A DNA stretch of 64,000 nt from Carnegiea gigantea (Eukaryota; Streptophyta; Magnoliopsida; Caryophyllales; Cactaceae). Position numbers and translations under genes: made by a program. How positions within the stretch are numbered: position 1 is the stretch's first letter; every line of letters starts with the position of its first letter. Of the stretch, positions 46,476-58,722 are shown piece after piece. The stretch is taken from positions 904,501 to 968,500 of the forward strand of contig JAKOGI010000008.1 of the NCBI GenBank assembly GCA_029747015.1, given 5' to 3'. Below the pieces are notes generated by a model, which saw nothing but the letters and a program-made list of their open reading frames with translations, was not told the origin of the DNA and did no database searches.

Positions 46476-48834
46476 GTCATGTCTGTTTGCAAGTCCTTGC
46501 AAACATTTTCAGCCCTAATTTGATGGTATTTCTTCAGAGATTTTGCACCAGTTTAGTCTGAGGAGATTTAATGGCAACTGACATTAGATTTGGGTATTGG
46601 TTGGTTTTGGGCTTAGCCGTTGGCCATTCTTTATTATCTTGTTTTGTTTGTAGGATTTTTCTACCTATTAGAGCATCTATAATGAGACTCAAATTCAATC
46701 CCACCCAAATATAAGCCGGCCCATATTTATTTTTGTTATTGCGGTATCTCATGTTTGGGATTGAAAATCTAAATTTTGAGCTTAAATCTAGGCAAGCTCA
46801 TAAAAACAAAAGGCCCGTGCTATTGAGTGAATTTTGCAAGTTGCATCTACTTTTGGAGTTAGTAAATCATAGCATGACCTGTGGTGAACTTGTCCCCCCG
46901 AATTTCTTCGGTGTGGCAACACGAGCAACGCATTGTAAGCTACCAACGTTATTTTTATTTGTCATTTGCTTTTTACTAGATAATAATTTAGGAGATTGCC
47001 ACAGATTATTTTGGCACTCAATTCAATCTCTAAAAATCATTTAAATTTTGAGAAAATTATTTTAATTTACTCCCCCAAAAATATATTGTAAATGATTTGC
47101 ATAAAATATCATTGACTAAAGTAAATTTAATTATCAACAAATTCTGCTAATTAATCCTTGAAAAAAAATCAAATTAGTAGATCTACAAAAATCCATACTT
47201 CTTGAAATAACGATATATGACAATTATATTAATAGTAGTAATGGAATAAACTATACATTAAAATATGCAATGTCATGATTCCTGTAGGGTCCATGTACAG
47301 TTTCAAAAATTGTTCTTCTTATTGTAGAATTTGGTGCTTTTGTAGTACTAAGTATAATTTATTTTTTAGTTGTTATATCTGATGATGTGAAACATATATG
47401 AGCAAAGTAGGATAAAAACTATTGTGAATGCTCTTACAATTGTCGTGACGATATTGTGTGATTGGCACATTATCCATGAAGAATAAGTTGTGATTATATT
47501 TGACCTTATTTATTTATTTATTTTGAATGGAATGAATTTCTTTTTTTTGGGTAAGAAAGGTAAGAATACAACCTTGTTAGCCCTTATCTCAAAAGTTCTT
47601 CCTATATTATCCTTATAAAAAATATGAAGAAGGTCATTATGCAGAACCTCATTCCACATTACTGTAGAGTGTAATGCGAAACCGTGCTTTGCTAACCAGT
47701 CGGTTGTACAATTCCCTTATCTAAGCATATGAATAGTAAGATGCATTTTTTTTTTCATGCCAGGAATTAGGCCAAACCTAACTCATTTATAAACAAATTG
47801 AATGTGTCATCTGCTTAATTAAACAAGTTGAAAATATATACCTAAATTCTATTAATTTCGTGTTAGTTTTGAATCAATAATCACATTGGACCACCTTTGT
47901 CCAATTCTATGCAAAACAGTTTCAAATCTGTACTTGGTCGTGATCTCATATCTACGTATGTATGACTATGAATGCATCTTTGCAAGCAACAAACTATTGT
48001 ATAGATGGAATGTTTGTAATTTTATGCCTTGTCCTCACGGTTTACCCTCCACTTGTAAGCTATGAAGATAAATCGAGCCACTCATAACCTGGTCTCTCTC
48101 AACAAGCTCAAGTTTGTTTTTTAAAATTATTTTTATTTTGGGCTGCTTAAAGCGCCAAGTTTTTAATATATGTAGACAATTATAAAGTTGTTGATATCCC
48201 TAAAATTTTACTTCTGTTCGTGAATTATTTCCTGAAATAAAAATGCAATCTATAAACACATCTTAAAATAAAAAGAAAAAGTAAGGTAATAAACTGTGAA
48301 AATATCATTTTCATATTTTTTATTAGCTATGGATATTATTTTCATGTTTCAAACTACACCAATAATCCTAGAGAGAAATATACCTTGCCCTCCCTCATTG
48401 TCTCTCCCTGCATTCAATTTTATGCCAGGTTTATTTGCAGTGTAAGAAATTGTATTTCTGTAAATTTTACAAATTTTATACCTAGTTCTTTTTATATTTT
48501 CACACATAAACCCTATATATGAATAGACACCCTTCTTTCATTTCTCTCTTTCAAAATCTAAGTTTATAATAAACATTGAAACAAAACGCTGGAATAAACA
48601 TTGGAATAATTGAACAATTAAGATAGTTGAAATTTTTTGCATTTTTATCAATTGCTTCACTGATACTAAAATTTTAATATATTGTAATGTTACAAAATGA
48701 GTGTAGCTTTCAATAGATATGAGAATATTTGAAAATGTCCAAATTCAAATCTAATATTCCAAAAATCAAACAGTAGACTAAATACTACTTCACAGAAACG
48801 AAGCAGAAGAAGGTTAGAGAAGCGTTTTGGTTTA
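46476..48834. other. Gene-free AT-rich DNA
   Basis: No gene, RNA or well-bounded element recognised. Confidence 0.5.
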
Positions 48835-49522
48835 GGCCCTGTTTGGTAAACAGCTGTTAGCTGTTTGCATTAGTTGTTTGAATCAGCTGTTTATAAAAGA
48901 AGTGTTTGGTAAAATTAGTTATTTTTAAAAAAGATATTCAGTAAAATTTCATTTGTGTCCTTATCTCTAAATTACTTTTTAACTAAAAATATTTTTTTAT
49001 TTACTAGTTATCTTATTTTTTTCTAAGGAAAATTAAATAGATGTCATATGTTCAACTTAACTTTATTGATAAAACTTTAATTTGTCATTAGTTGTATATA
49101 ATTTGTAATTCTTATTAATCTTTTTTTCCTTGTCAACTTGTATATATCTATCTACATGATAATTATGTCTTAAAATATTATTTTGTTATTTGTTACATAT
49201 TTTATCATTATGAATTGAAATTTACATATTCAAATGATTTAATGTTGGATATATTAAATTTAAATGATACAGAACATCAAATATCACTACAAAAAGTTAA
49301 TGGCATATGGTATAATTTTTTCAAACTCTGGGGTAGTTATGTCATTTTCACAAACAACTATTCCCAAAAGACTAATGGAAATAGCCTTTTGAGAAAGAGT
49401 TTTTTAGGTCCAAACGGCTCTTCAACCCAATACTAATTTAGCTGTTTTGACTAGTCAAAACAGTTAAAACCCCCCCAAAAAAGCTCTCTTTTTTCAAAAA
49501 GCTTTTGCAACCAAACACCCCC
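48835..49522. mobile_element. Tourist-like (PIF/Harbinger) MITE, TTA target site
   Basis: The left end GGCCCTGTTTGG and the right end CCAAACACCCCC form terminal inverted repeats. TTA is present immediately outside both ends (48832-48834 and 49523-49525), as PIF/Harbinger insertions require. Sub-terminal AACAGCT/AGCTGTT repeats match the relic at 6533. The 688-bp length is long for a MITE, but no transposase is encoded; the 73-aa frame at 49215-49436 shows no recognisable motif. Confidence 0.75.
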
Positions 49523-50017
49523 TTAGTCCTTACAATGCAGGCCGAACAAACGGTCCAAACTTACCTTTTTTAACTATACAAAAGTGGACACAAGAACAGT
49601 TGAAAATGTACCCAAACAAAACAAACTCTAGAAGTGTTTTTTTTTTAAAAAAAAACCTCAAAGACAAGTAAAATGCTGTAATAATTCAATGAATACAATT
49701 ATATGAGCAATCATCTTATTTGACAATTAATTTTAGTAATTTAAATGCGAAGCAAATTCCAATTATGACACATTGGATTGAGATTCGAGGCCAGGGAAAC
49801 GAAAACAATAAAACCCCAATCGCAATGCAGACGCAAGCGGACGGTTCAGATTAAGCAGGAAGCTCATCCAGTGAACCCCCGCACATCACGGTCGTTACGG
49901 TCATGAACAATTAGATACAGAGTAAGTCCAGACTAGGGTTTTCCTCATAGTAAAAATGCAACACAATTCACCTTCGACGGTACTGACATCGCTTGACAGT
50001 TCTTTTGGATGATCCAA

Positions 50018-53000
50018 ATGGACTATGCAAGAGAATTCGCGCATGCTCAAATGGATCGTAGGCCCAGGAAAAGACCCAGAATTACCACCTGGGATACCCC
50101 CCAATCTTCCAAGGTAAGTCCTTTGTCCCTTTATCTCTTCTGTTTGAGATTCGATCGAAATTTTGATTAATGTTCGCTTTTCTGAAGACTCTTTTTTGGT
50201 TTCGAGATGAAATTTGAGCATTGCAATTGACTTGTAGCTGTCTCTAGATTCGAATTTTGGAATTAGGGTTTTCTTTCGAACGAATTAGGTCTAGAAAATT
50301 TGTTTTTACTTGTGGGTTTCTGCTTAACCTGGAAAATATGTGGTTTAATCCTATTGGCGAAGGGTTATTCGTGCTTCTTGTTGAAAGGAGTAGTTGTGAA
50401 GGAAAAACTAGCATTTGGGATGGGAAATTTGTTCAAGATTGCTTCTTTATTGGGGATTGTAGCGTAGAATTGTCTCTATGTTTGACCAGTATTGATTGTT
50501 GCAATTAGCTGTTGCTTATAACCCGGGTGGGAGCAGGGAAGTTGTCTTGAAATTGATTGAGATAGCTAAAATGCCTGAAGAATTGTGTCAGGAAATTGGG
50601 TGGGGGGCGGGTAGGGGGATGGCGTTGAACCTAGATGGAATGGAGATGCTGTTATTGTTTGGGGATAGTGATGTTGTCTTGGTTTTCCGTTCGATGCCAT
50701 GTGGAGAGAAAGCAAGGGCAAGAGTTCAACCTTCATGTATTCTTTTAGCTGCCTATTACACCTGTCTTCATGATGCATGGAGTACTTATTCTTGCGAGTA
50801 ACTAGTGTTACTGTGTTGGTATTCATTGTCTACTGATTTTATGGAAGCGTTGATAATTATGGGAGATCTATACACGGCCTTTTTGTCACATGCTAATTTC
50901 CTTCTTCATGCAAGCTGTTGTTCGTTTGATGCTGATTTTATGATACTCATTTTCCAACTTCCCTTTCATTCAGTTCTCTTTTTGGGTATGGGTTGAGGGA
51001 TATAAGAGAATCTGGGGGAGTGTGAAAAGTCAGATTATTTTTCTGTCAGTGGAAATAAACCAATGGCTGTGTGTAGGCTCAGTCAGGATTATATAATGGC
51101 CAAGAGGTTGGCAATGTGACAAGCTTGGGACCTTCAAGGGTACATTTGGAGCATTCTAGTCATTTTGTCAAGGGATTGGTCCATAGAGGCTCTCCACCAT
51201 GGCGTGATGATGACAAAGATGGGCATTACGTTTTTGAGCTCGGAGAAAATTTAACACCTCGCTGTAATACACTGCATTGTTTTTGAGCTATGTTTCATAA
51301 GCCTTATTTTCATATGAATTGCATTAGATTGGCCTTATTTCTGTAGCTCATTTTCCATTTTTTTTGGAAGACATTTTTAATGCTGTTTATCAATTATTAT
51401 CTCATGCCCACTGAAATCTTTTTTTTTTCTTGATTTTTTATTGACTGTCAAACACAATGGCCTTTTAATTCCTATAACCTATTAGGAATCTGTACATCCT
51501 TTTAGACATTCAATTTTCCTTTTTGCTCCTGTGTGTTTTCTTCCTGTCCTCATACGAGAGCAAGCAATCGACAGGATGTTGACTTTTGCAGTTTTTCGCT
51601 CAACTTGTTCTGATTTGGTTCAATCTTTGTGCTAAATGTTCCTCCTTGTTCTCATCAATTATGTTTTCCTTCTGAATTGCAGATAAGATTCTTAGGAAGA
51701 TTGGAGAAGGTTAGTCATATGATGATTCTCTTAGGCAATTCGCTGACATTGTCGTGATTCCTGCCTGAACCTCATCTGTATGTATGTAATGGATTGTGCA
51801 GGTACCTTTGGTCAGGTCTTAGAATGCTGGGACAGGGAAATGAGAGAGATGGTTGCCATAAAGATTGTCAGAAGTATCAAGAAATATCGTGATGCTGCAA
51901 TGATAGAAGTTGATGTGCTTGAGCAGCTTGGGAGACACAATAGACATGGATATGGGTATGTGTATCTATTTTTTGCTGGTTTTTTCTCAAAAATTTTGTT
52001 CTCTCGTTGTCAGGTTGTTTGAGGTGAATTTTGGTGACTATTGGTTGTGTTTTCATCTATGCAGTTGTGTCCAAATGCATAGTTGGTTTGATTATCGCAA
52101 TCACATTTGCATTGTAAGTGTATATAACTGCCTATGGTCTTGTGATTCGCCCATCTTAATGGTGTATGGGACTTAAGGCTTCTGAGGTGGTTGGTATCAC
52201 AGGTATTTGAGATGCTTGGACCAAGCCTGTTTGATTTTCTTCGGAAAAATAACTATCGATCATTTCCAGTTGATCTGGTTCGTGAGATCGGGAGACAAGT
52301 TTTGGAGTGTGTAGCATGTATTGACTTTAATCCTCTTCTCTTTTTATTTAGCATAGTTATGTCTATGAGTTGCCAGGTGTTGTTCCCTCCTTTTCCTTTG
52401 GGCATACATATTCATCACATTTTGTTTGGTGAATTATCTGTCTCGCCTATTAGCTGAGATTGCCACTTTATTTGCTCTCTGTTTTAACAATTTCAAGCCT
52501 GAAGTTATAATTCTTAGAAATTGTGTTCTCTTTGTTCTCACATCTCCTGTGGTTTTGTGTTGCAGTCATGCATGACTTACGCCTTGTCCACACCGATTTG
52601 AAACCAGAAAATATACTTTTTATTTCCTCCGAATATGTCAAAATCCCAGATAGTAAGGTATGCATCATTCAGTTCTACTTTGCGGTCAGATTTACTGTTT
52701 TTCTTCCTGTCTGCAAAATATTGTTTTATCTAAGGTTTCTATTGAAAGTGTTTCAACTCCCTTAACAGATAGTGGTTAACTCGTAATTGCTTATTGTCTT
52801 TATGGCAGGGTACGTTCAGGGAGGGGAAGAGATTACCAAAGTCATGTGCAATAAAAGTTATTGATTTTGGCAGCACTGCTCATGGAAATCAAGTTCACAA
52901 CTACATTGTGTCAACAAGGCATTATCGAGCTCCTGAGGTCATTCTTGGTATATTAATTGTTCACCATTTCTTCTGCTGTTAGCATTTTAATGATTCTGCA

Positions 53001-54027
53001 ATCATTAATGTTTGCTGAAGCTTGTTCTTGGAATCTAAGCCTTTCTCACTCCCACTTATCTTTCTCTCTCTGTTTTCCTCCCCTTGACTTCCTCCTTTAA
53101 AAGGACTTGGGTGGAGCTATCCCTGTGATTTATGGAGTGTTGGCTGTATCTTGGCAGAACTATGTTCGGTATGGCATGTTATTGCGACCATTTTTTGATA
53201 GCTTCAGTGTGCGCTGTTAGCGATCTGACTCAGGTTGCTTTTTTTATTTTTTATTGCAGGGTGAGGCTTTGTTCCAAACTCATGAGAATTTGGAGCATTT
53301 GGCTATGATGGAGAGGGTTTTGGGCCCTATTCCTGATCATATGCTTAGAAGAGCAGAGTATGTTCCCAATTTAGTGACCTTTTTTGGTGACTCATTTGCA
53401 TATAATGTGCAGATAATGACTATGCTTATTTCATGTAATATGATTGGGTCTTCCCACCGCCTTCTTTTTTCTTTTCTTTTTGGGGGGGGGGGGGGAAATT
53501 GAAATGTAGTATGAAATTATAGGATATGAAATTGACAAAGCTGATGTGTAAAGCACCTGTTTTGTTAACAGTGCTATAATGGATCGCTGTCTGATTTAAA
53601 TGCTTTCTGCAGTTAATATCTTCGATGGATCATTACTATTTATTGACATTTTCTGGTGCAAGGTTTGATCTTGCCTGTTTGTGTAACAGTCGACATGCGG
53701 AGAAGTACATTAGAAGGGGAAGGTTGAACTGGCCTGAAGGTGCTACTTCCAGGGAAAGCATCAAATCTGTCATGAAGCTGCCTCGTCTTCAGGTAATTGT
53801 TCTTATTATATCTACGTTGGCCCAAGAAAGTATGTAGATGGAGAAATGTCTGAGAAACGCCAATCGATTTTCTTTCCCAGAACTTGGTGATGCAGCATGT
53901 GGATCACTCAGCTGGAGATCTCATTGACCTCTTGCAAGGGCTCCTCCAACATGACCCTTCCATGAGAATAACAGCTAGAGAAGCTCTAAGGCATCCCTTC
54001 TTTACTAGAAACCGTTCCAGGTTTTAA
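50018..54027 (+). CDS. AFC2: LAMMER/CLK dual-specificity kinase, AFC family
   Basis: AFC kinases phosphorylate SR splicing factors and help set alternative splicing. Twelve exons join in phase: 50018-50113, 51077-51263, 51683-51709, 51802-51955, 52065-52113, 52203-52317, 52566-52657, 52809-52947, 53104-53168, 53260-53357, 53690-53792 and 53881-54027, giving 423 aa. The N terminus has [15 protein letters not shown], a basic, nuclear-signal-like segment shared with Arabidopsis AFC2. Kinase motifs: Gly loop GEGTFGQV (102-109), Lys124 in [12 protein letters not shown] (218-225), DFG (259-261), STRHYRAPE, and the family signature EHLAMMER (320-327). All catalytic residues are present. The N terminus and length favour AFC2, though some residues ([13 protein letters not shown]) look like AFC3. 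The third exon is only 27 nt. Confidence 0.93.
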
Positions 54028-54637
54028 CTTAAAGTGGAGGTCACTCACTGTTGTCCCCTTGTACTACGTTTTGTTCCTTAATTTACAGTAGATTAGACAA
54101 TTGGTTCCCTTTCGAAGAGTAGGAAACACTTGGTTCCGATACTGAGAGCAACTGTCACTTCTCCAATGCAAGTGTTGTAAATAAAGAGTTTGAGAGGAAT
54201 TCACCTTGAAGTTTGTTACTTGAATTGAATCTTGCAAATCCAGAAAAGTATCAAATTGTGATTCTTATTCCTTTCTTCCTGCCGCTACTGTATTGCTTTT
54301 GATTATTTGATTTTTCGTGTATTAATTTATGTTTATTATTTTAGGCCGATTTTCCTCCTCCTGAGTGCATTCATAGTTCTGGGCTTCTAAATTTTCTTGT
54401 TTAGTCTTGGAATTGCCAGATCTGTCTGCATGTCTCTTGATTGATATTTATTCATAGAAAATAGTAAGTAAATTTCCTCTCCCCTTTGTCCCTTTTTTCC
54501 ATATGTCTTTGGAATGACTTGGGTACTCCCCATTTGAAGAAATGGAAAGTAGTTAATTGAGACAGCAAGGAATTGTTGATGGCACCTCCCATTTGAAGGG
54601 GGGATTTCTTGGAGAGTTTCATATGCCTTTATTATTA

Positions 54638-54660
54638 TTAGAACCCGTAGCGGGTTCTAA
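54638..54660. other. Perfect hairpin between convergent genes
   Basis: TTAGAACCCG, a 3-base loop TAG, and CGGGTTCTAA form a perfect 10-bp stem (11 with one more A-T pair). It lies between the converging 3' ends of the AFC kinase and NHL genes. Any role is unknown. Confidence 0.7.
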
Positions 54661-54850
54661 TTTTTGCATTTGTTCTAGTAGTGGCTAAATGAAGGAATTT
54701 TGAACTCCTCAAGCCTGTACATAAAATTAGGATTTTCTCGCTAATGGAGGGAATTTGCAAATCGTTCAATTAAAATACACACCTGAAAAAATCCAAAATT
54801 TTACAATGATTAAATTCAGCGAATTAATGCCTACAGCTCTAGTTTGTTCC

Positions 54851-55864
54851 TTATTCCTTCGTTTTACATTTGCTTGCTATCATTACTCCAGTCGGAGGCC
54901 CTGTCATTTCGATGATGCAGCGGCCATAGAGCCAATAAGAATACCTCAGAAGGCTCCCAAAATTTGATCTTGCATGAAAAATCCCATCAACTTCGAACGC
55001 AACCCTGTTTCTCTGTAGCTGTGTTACCAGCTGTTGAATCTTGCTGGGTGGAAGCCTAATCTGGCTGCTGATAAATTCGACACTAACAAGCCTAGACTCT
55101 GTGTTGACAGCTGAGAAGGGCCCGATGTACTGGTTAGCAATGAGGAGCTTATCAAAGTAGAGCCGAAGGGTCACGTAGCTGAAATCCACATTCACTTTCT
55201 TGTTAGGGTTCGTGAAGTTAGCGAGCACTGTCAGGTCTGCGTTGAGTAGATACCCCATGTCGAGGTAAGCTGCATTGAGGGTTGCACTCGATATCTCCAA
55301 ATGGGGTGTCTGGGGCCTGTATACCAGGTATATTATGAGCACCAGGAGGCCACCCAGTATTATGACTAGCCATAGGATGACACAGAACACTGCTCCGAAC
55401 CATGTAATTGGCTTGGTCTTGCTCGGTGTTGGGTACATGAGATTCTCATGTGGCTGTGGGCCCCCTTGTTCGAAGCTTACGTGGTGGGGCCGCTGCTGAT
55501 GTGGAGGGTGCTTGGTCTGGCGGTGGGGCTGGGGTTCAAGCTGAGGCTGGTGCTGGGCTGGGCGGGATTGTGGGCTGTGCTGGCGGCGGCTTGGTGGAGT
55601 TGGTGGTGGTTGATGGGCATTTTCAGGTGGGGGATAAACTTCCTGAGATGGTTGAGGCTGGCGGTGCTGAGGATGCACCACCTGTGACGGCTGAGAGGGC
55701 CTTTGCCGAGTCCTCGGCTGTATCCTCCCGAGCGGCTGGGGAATTTCATCAGGGTGGTGCTCCCATGGCTGCACTGACTCTGGCTCAACATGCTGGTATG
55801 GTCCTGGATAATCCGGTTGCGGCCGAGGCCAGAAATGGGGGTTTGCTTCCCCATACTGAGACAT
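54851..55864 (-). CDS. NDR1/HIN1-like (NHL) protein with proline-rich N terminus and LEA_2 domain
   Basis: A single uninterrupted exon of 337 aa. Residues 1-150 are cytosolic-type, rich in Pro, Gln and His (PQPSQEVYPPP, HQPPPTPPSRRQ). Residues 154-183 form one transmembrane helix (FGAVFCVILWLVIILGGLL). The outer part (about 190-330) is a LEA_2 domain with the NHL signature NPNKKV at 219-224 and a C-terminal YGRCIIEMTGPPTGV typical of the family. NHL proteins sit at the plasma membrane and some act in pathogen response or plasmodesmata; this member's role is not shown by sequence. It converges on the AFC kinase gene. A run of 14 G at 55880-55893 lies in its leader. Confidence 0.92.
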   Translation of the reverse strand: MSQYGEANPHFWPRPQPDYPGPYQHVEPESVQPWEHHPDEIPQPLGRIQPRTRQRPSQPSQVVHPQHRQPQPSQEVYPPPENAHQPPPTPPSRRQHSPQSRPAQHQPQLEPQPHRQTKHPPHQQRPHHVSFEQGGPQPHENLMYPTPSKTKPITWFGAVFCVILWLVIILGGLLVLIIYLVYRPQTPHLEISSATLNAAYLDMGYLLNADLTVLANFTNPNKKVNVDFSYVTLRLYFDKLLIANQYIGPFSAVNTESRLVSVEFISSQIRLPPSKIQQLVTQLQRNRVAFEVDGIFHARSNFGSLLRYSYWLYGRCIIEMTGPPTGVMIASKCKTKE

Positions 55865-56099
55865 GAATCCGGAATAATTGGGGGGGGGGGGGGAGACAGA
55901 GAGAGAGAGAGGAGCAGGCGCTATTGTGAAGGGAGTTGTTCAGTAAGTGTGTTTTATGGGGTGTTGAGGAAGGAAAGAAGGTGGTTTGCTGAGACGAGAA
56001 TAATAACTTCTGGAGTGAGGAGGAGGATTGATGGAAAGGTAAAGCATCGTACGTATAATAGTTGAACAAGGGAGGCAAGTAATCTTTCCTTTCAATCCT

Positions 56100-58722
56100 T
56101 TTTGCTATACTTGCTTTGTCTTAACTGGCTAAGTTCCATGTGCTACCGGTACAGAGACTACAGTATAGACTGACTGGGTGAAGTGAAAGTCTGCAAGTTT
56201 TGAATTTTGATCATAGTTTGGTTCCACTGCTTATCAGATCGCTCATGTTTGAGAACTTGAGAACGTGATGAAGAGCAAGGAATTTGTGCAATTTTGGGAC
56301 CTAAAAACTTTTCAGAGTTCTTCAAAGTTAACTGTGATGAATTGAAAGTTCTCTACTTGTGAGGACAAAGTAGTGAGATCTTGCTGGCCCTAGAACCTGA
56401 AGAACATCAAAAACTTGAAAATGAATTAGTTTTGACTTGTGACAGAACAGATTCTACAGGTTAATATCACCATAATCTTCTGAGGATTTTATTATCAGTT
56501 GAGGTAGGCAGCATCTTCTCAACGGATTATTGTTCACCTCATTAGGATTCTTAGCAAACACCAAAATCTCAAGCTACTGAACTAAAATCTAACAAAGAGA
56601 TTCATGTACATTAGGGTGTTATATTTTATGTTCTTTTCCCCCCTTGGTACATTTCACTCAAATTAATGACATGATTTACTTTAGAGGATTTTTTTCATTA
56701 AAAGTTTGAGAGTTGTTGAAAATGAAGAAATTTAGTAATACTGTGGACATAAATAGTAGCTTGATGCAGAATACGTTGTATGATTCTAATGACATGTTTA
56801 TTTGCTTATGATTTCTTAAAAGTTTTAAGAAACAGTGTTATAGAACTTAAATCATTGTAGTTATGGACAAGGAAAAAGTAGTTCATTAGTCATATACACT
56901 TTGCTTGTATGTTTGGCTAGAAAAAGTGGAGGGTGCATTATAGTTTACTTTACATCTCTAATTTTAAATCAGAGGGTAAGGAAAATGGAAGATTATGGAG
57001 TAAACACCCTTGGGGGCTAATATGTATATCATACTCTTAAAAATATATACTCTCAAAAGTCACATTAGCAAGTATATGTTAAAAAATTAATATATGACAA
57101 ATACAAATATAAAAAATATATATACGTGAGTAATGAAAACACGTGCTTCACATGAGAAATTGCCCCTAGGGTCCAGTAATTCCACCGTCACTTTGTATGA
57201 AGAACTTCCTAACCGTGGCAAGGTTAGTGAACATTTTCATAAAGTCCACTAAACAGGGTTTCTCTTTTTCCCCTAAAGGGGGGGGGGGGGGGGAGTCAAT
57301 GCTCATTCCCACTAATATGTTATTCCTCTTTCACAGCTCACAAGAGGTCTTAACACTTGAAATATGATGACAGACGAAGGAAAACGAACTAATTTCCCAG
57401 TATGAAAGTCCCTTTTTCTACAACTAGCCCATCCACATTAACAGACATTAATTACTGGTTTTACCAAAAATAAATAAATTGTAATACAAAAATATCCACA
57501 CATGTAAACCAACTATATACGTTTTTGCTCAATTACTTATAACAAATACCAAGATGTTTAGAAAGAACAAAAAATTAATAAATTTTACCTAAAGCGTTCA
57601 TTTAAATGACTGACTAGAAAGAATAAATGTAAGGCGATAACCAACATCTAAACAATCAGCTTGAGACAAACGAAAACCAAAAAGAATAGCCACATGTATA
57701 GCCTAGCTCATTCAGCAAACTGTCTATTAAGATGTTAGGAGAGTGGATACCATAATTGAGTCTTAACTCGTACTTTTTCCGAATTCAAAAGTAAAAATCA
57801 ATGAATACCAAGTCTATAGACAGCACAATGAAATCATTAGAGTTCAATAACCAACTCACTGAAATTTCATCAATGATAAATCAAAGTCGGATAACATTAG
57901 ATGAACCAAAAAGAGCATAGAAATTTTAATAAAAATCTCATCTACCATGGCAAATCAAATTTGGAAAAGAGATAAACCGTAAGACCCCATAAACATCTAG
58001 AAACCAAGCATCATTTCCTCATTGGCAGGACAGCTTGCTTATCAATGTTAAAAGTCACCCCCAAAAAAAAAAAATTAAAACAGTGGTTTAATAAAAGACA
58101 ACCCATCTTTAAAACAGGAGATATGAGTCCAATTCCTATTAGATGCATCGGAGAACTTTCCTTACCTTTGTTCTCCTTCCCTCTCCCATGTTTTCCCTCA
58201 CTTAAAGTTTTCTCATGAGATACGGACCCTTAGGCGTGAGCTTACTTGTAATTAAAAAAAAAAAAGAAAGAAAAGAAACTTAAAGAACTTACTCCAAGTC
58301 TAAGATGCACAAATTGCGTGATAAAATAGTCTAAATCGCAGCCTTTAAGGAGCTGAGAATCTTGCCAATGTTGGAATTTAAACCTCGATATTTCATGTAA
58401 ATTCATATCTCCACATCACCAAACCCCATCTTCCTATAGGGTGGGAAACAAAATGGGTGATGCTGGCATGTAGTTGAAACAATGTCCAAATTAAGTTGGA
58501 CATGCCAAGACAACAATTATAGGACAACAGTTTTGCAGTTGGTACAAGTTGAAGTGTTCAAAAGGCTAACTGCAATTGTGGCCATCCTCAAGACCTGCGT
58601 TGCTGTGCGGAGACACTACAGGCACATAATTACATAAACAGTCCCAAAAAAATATCTGCCAGCAAAACAAAGACTTGAGCCAGTTACATCAAAATCTCAC
58701 GGCCACATTCCATTTTTGGGTT
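56100..58722. other. Intergenic DNA, no gene recognised
   Basis: AT-rich DNA with a run of 16 G at 57278-57293. Reading frames are short on both strands. The part next to 58722 is probably the coilin 3' UTR. Confidence 0.5.

Noticed and set aside
55450..55866. 138-aa plus-strand frame opposite the NHL gene
   Set aside because: It is a shadow of the GC-rich, proline/glutamine-coding minus strand and has no recognisable motif.
58037..58270. A-rich-tailed segment as another SINE
   Set aside because: A runs lie at both sides, but there is no A or B box and no flanking duplication I could confirm.
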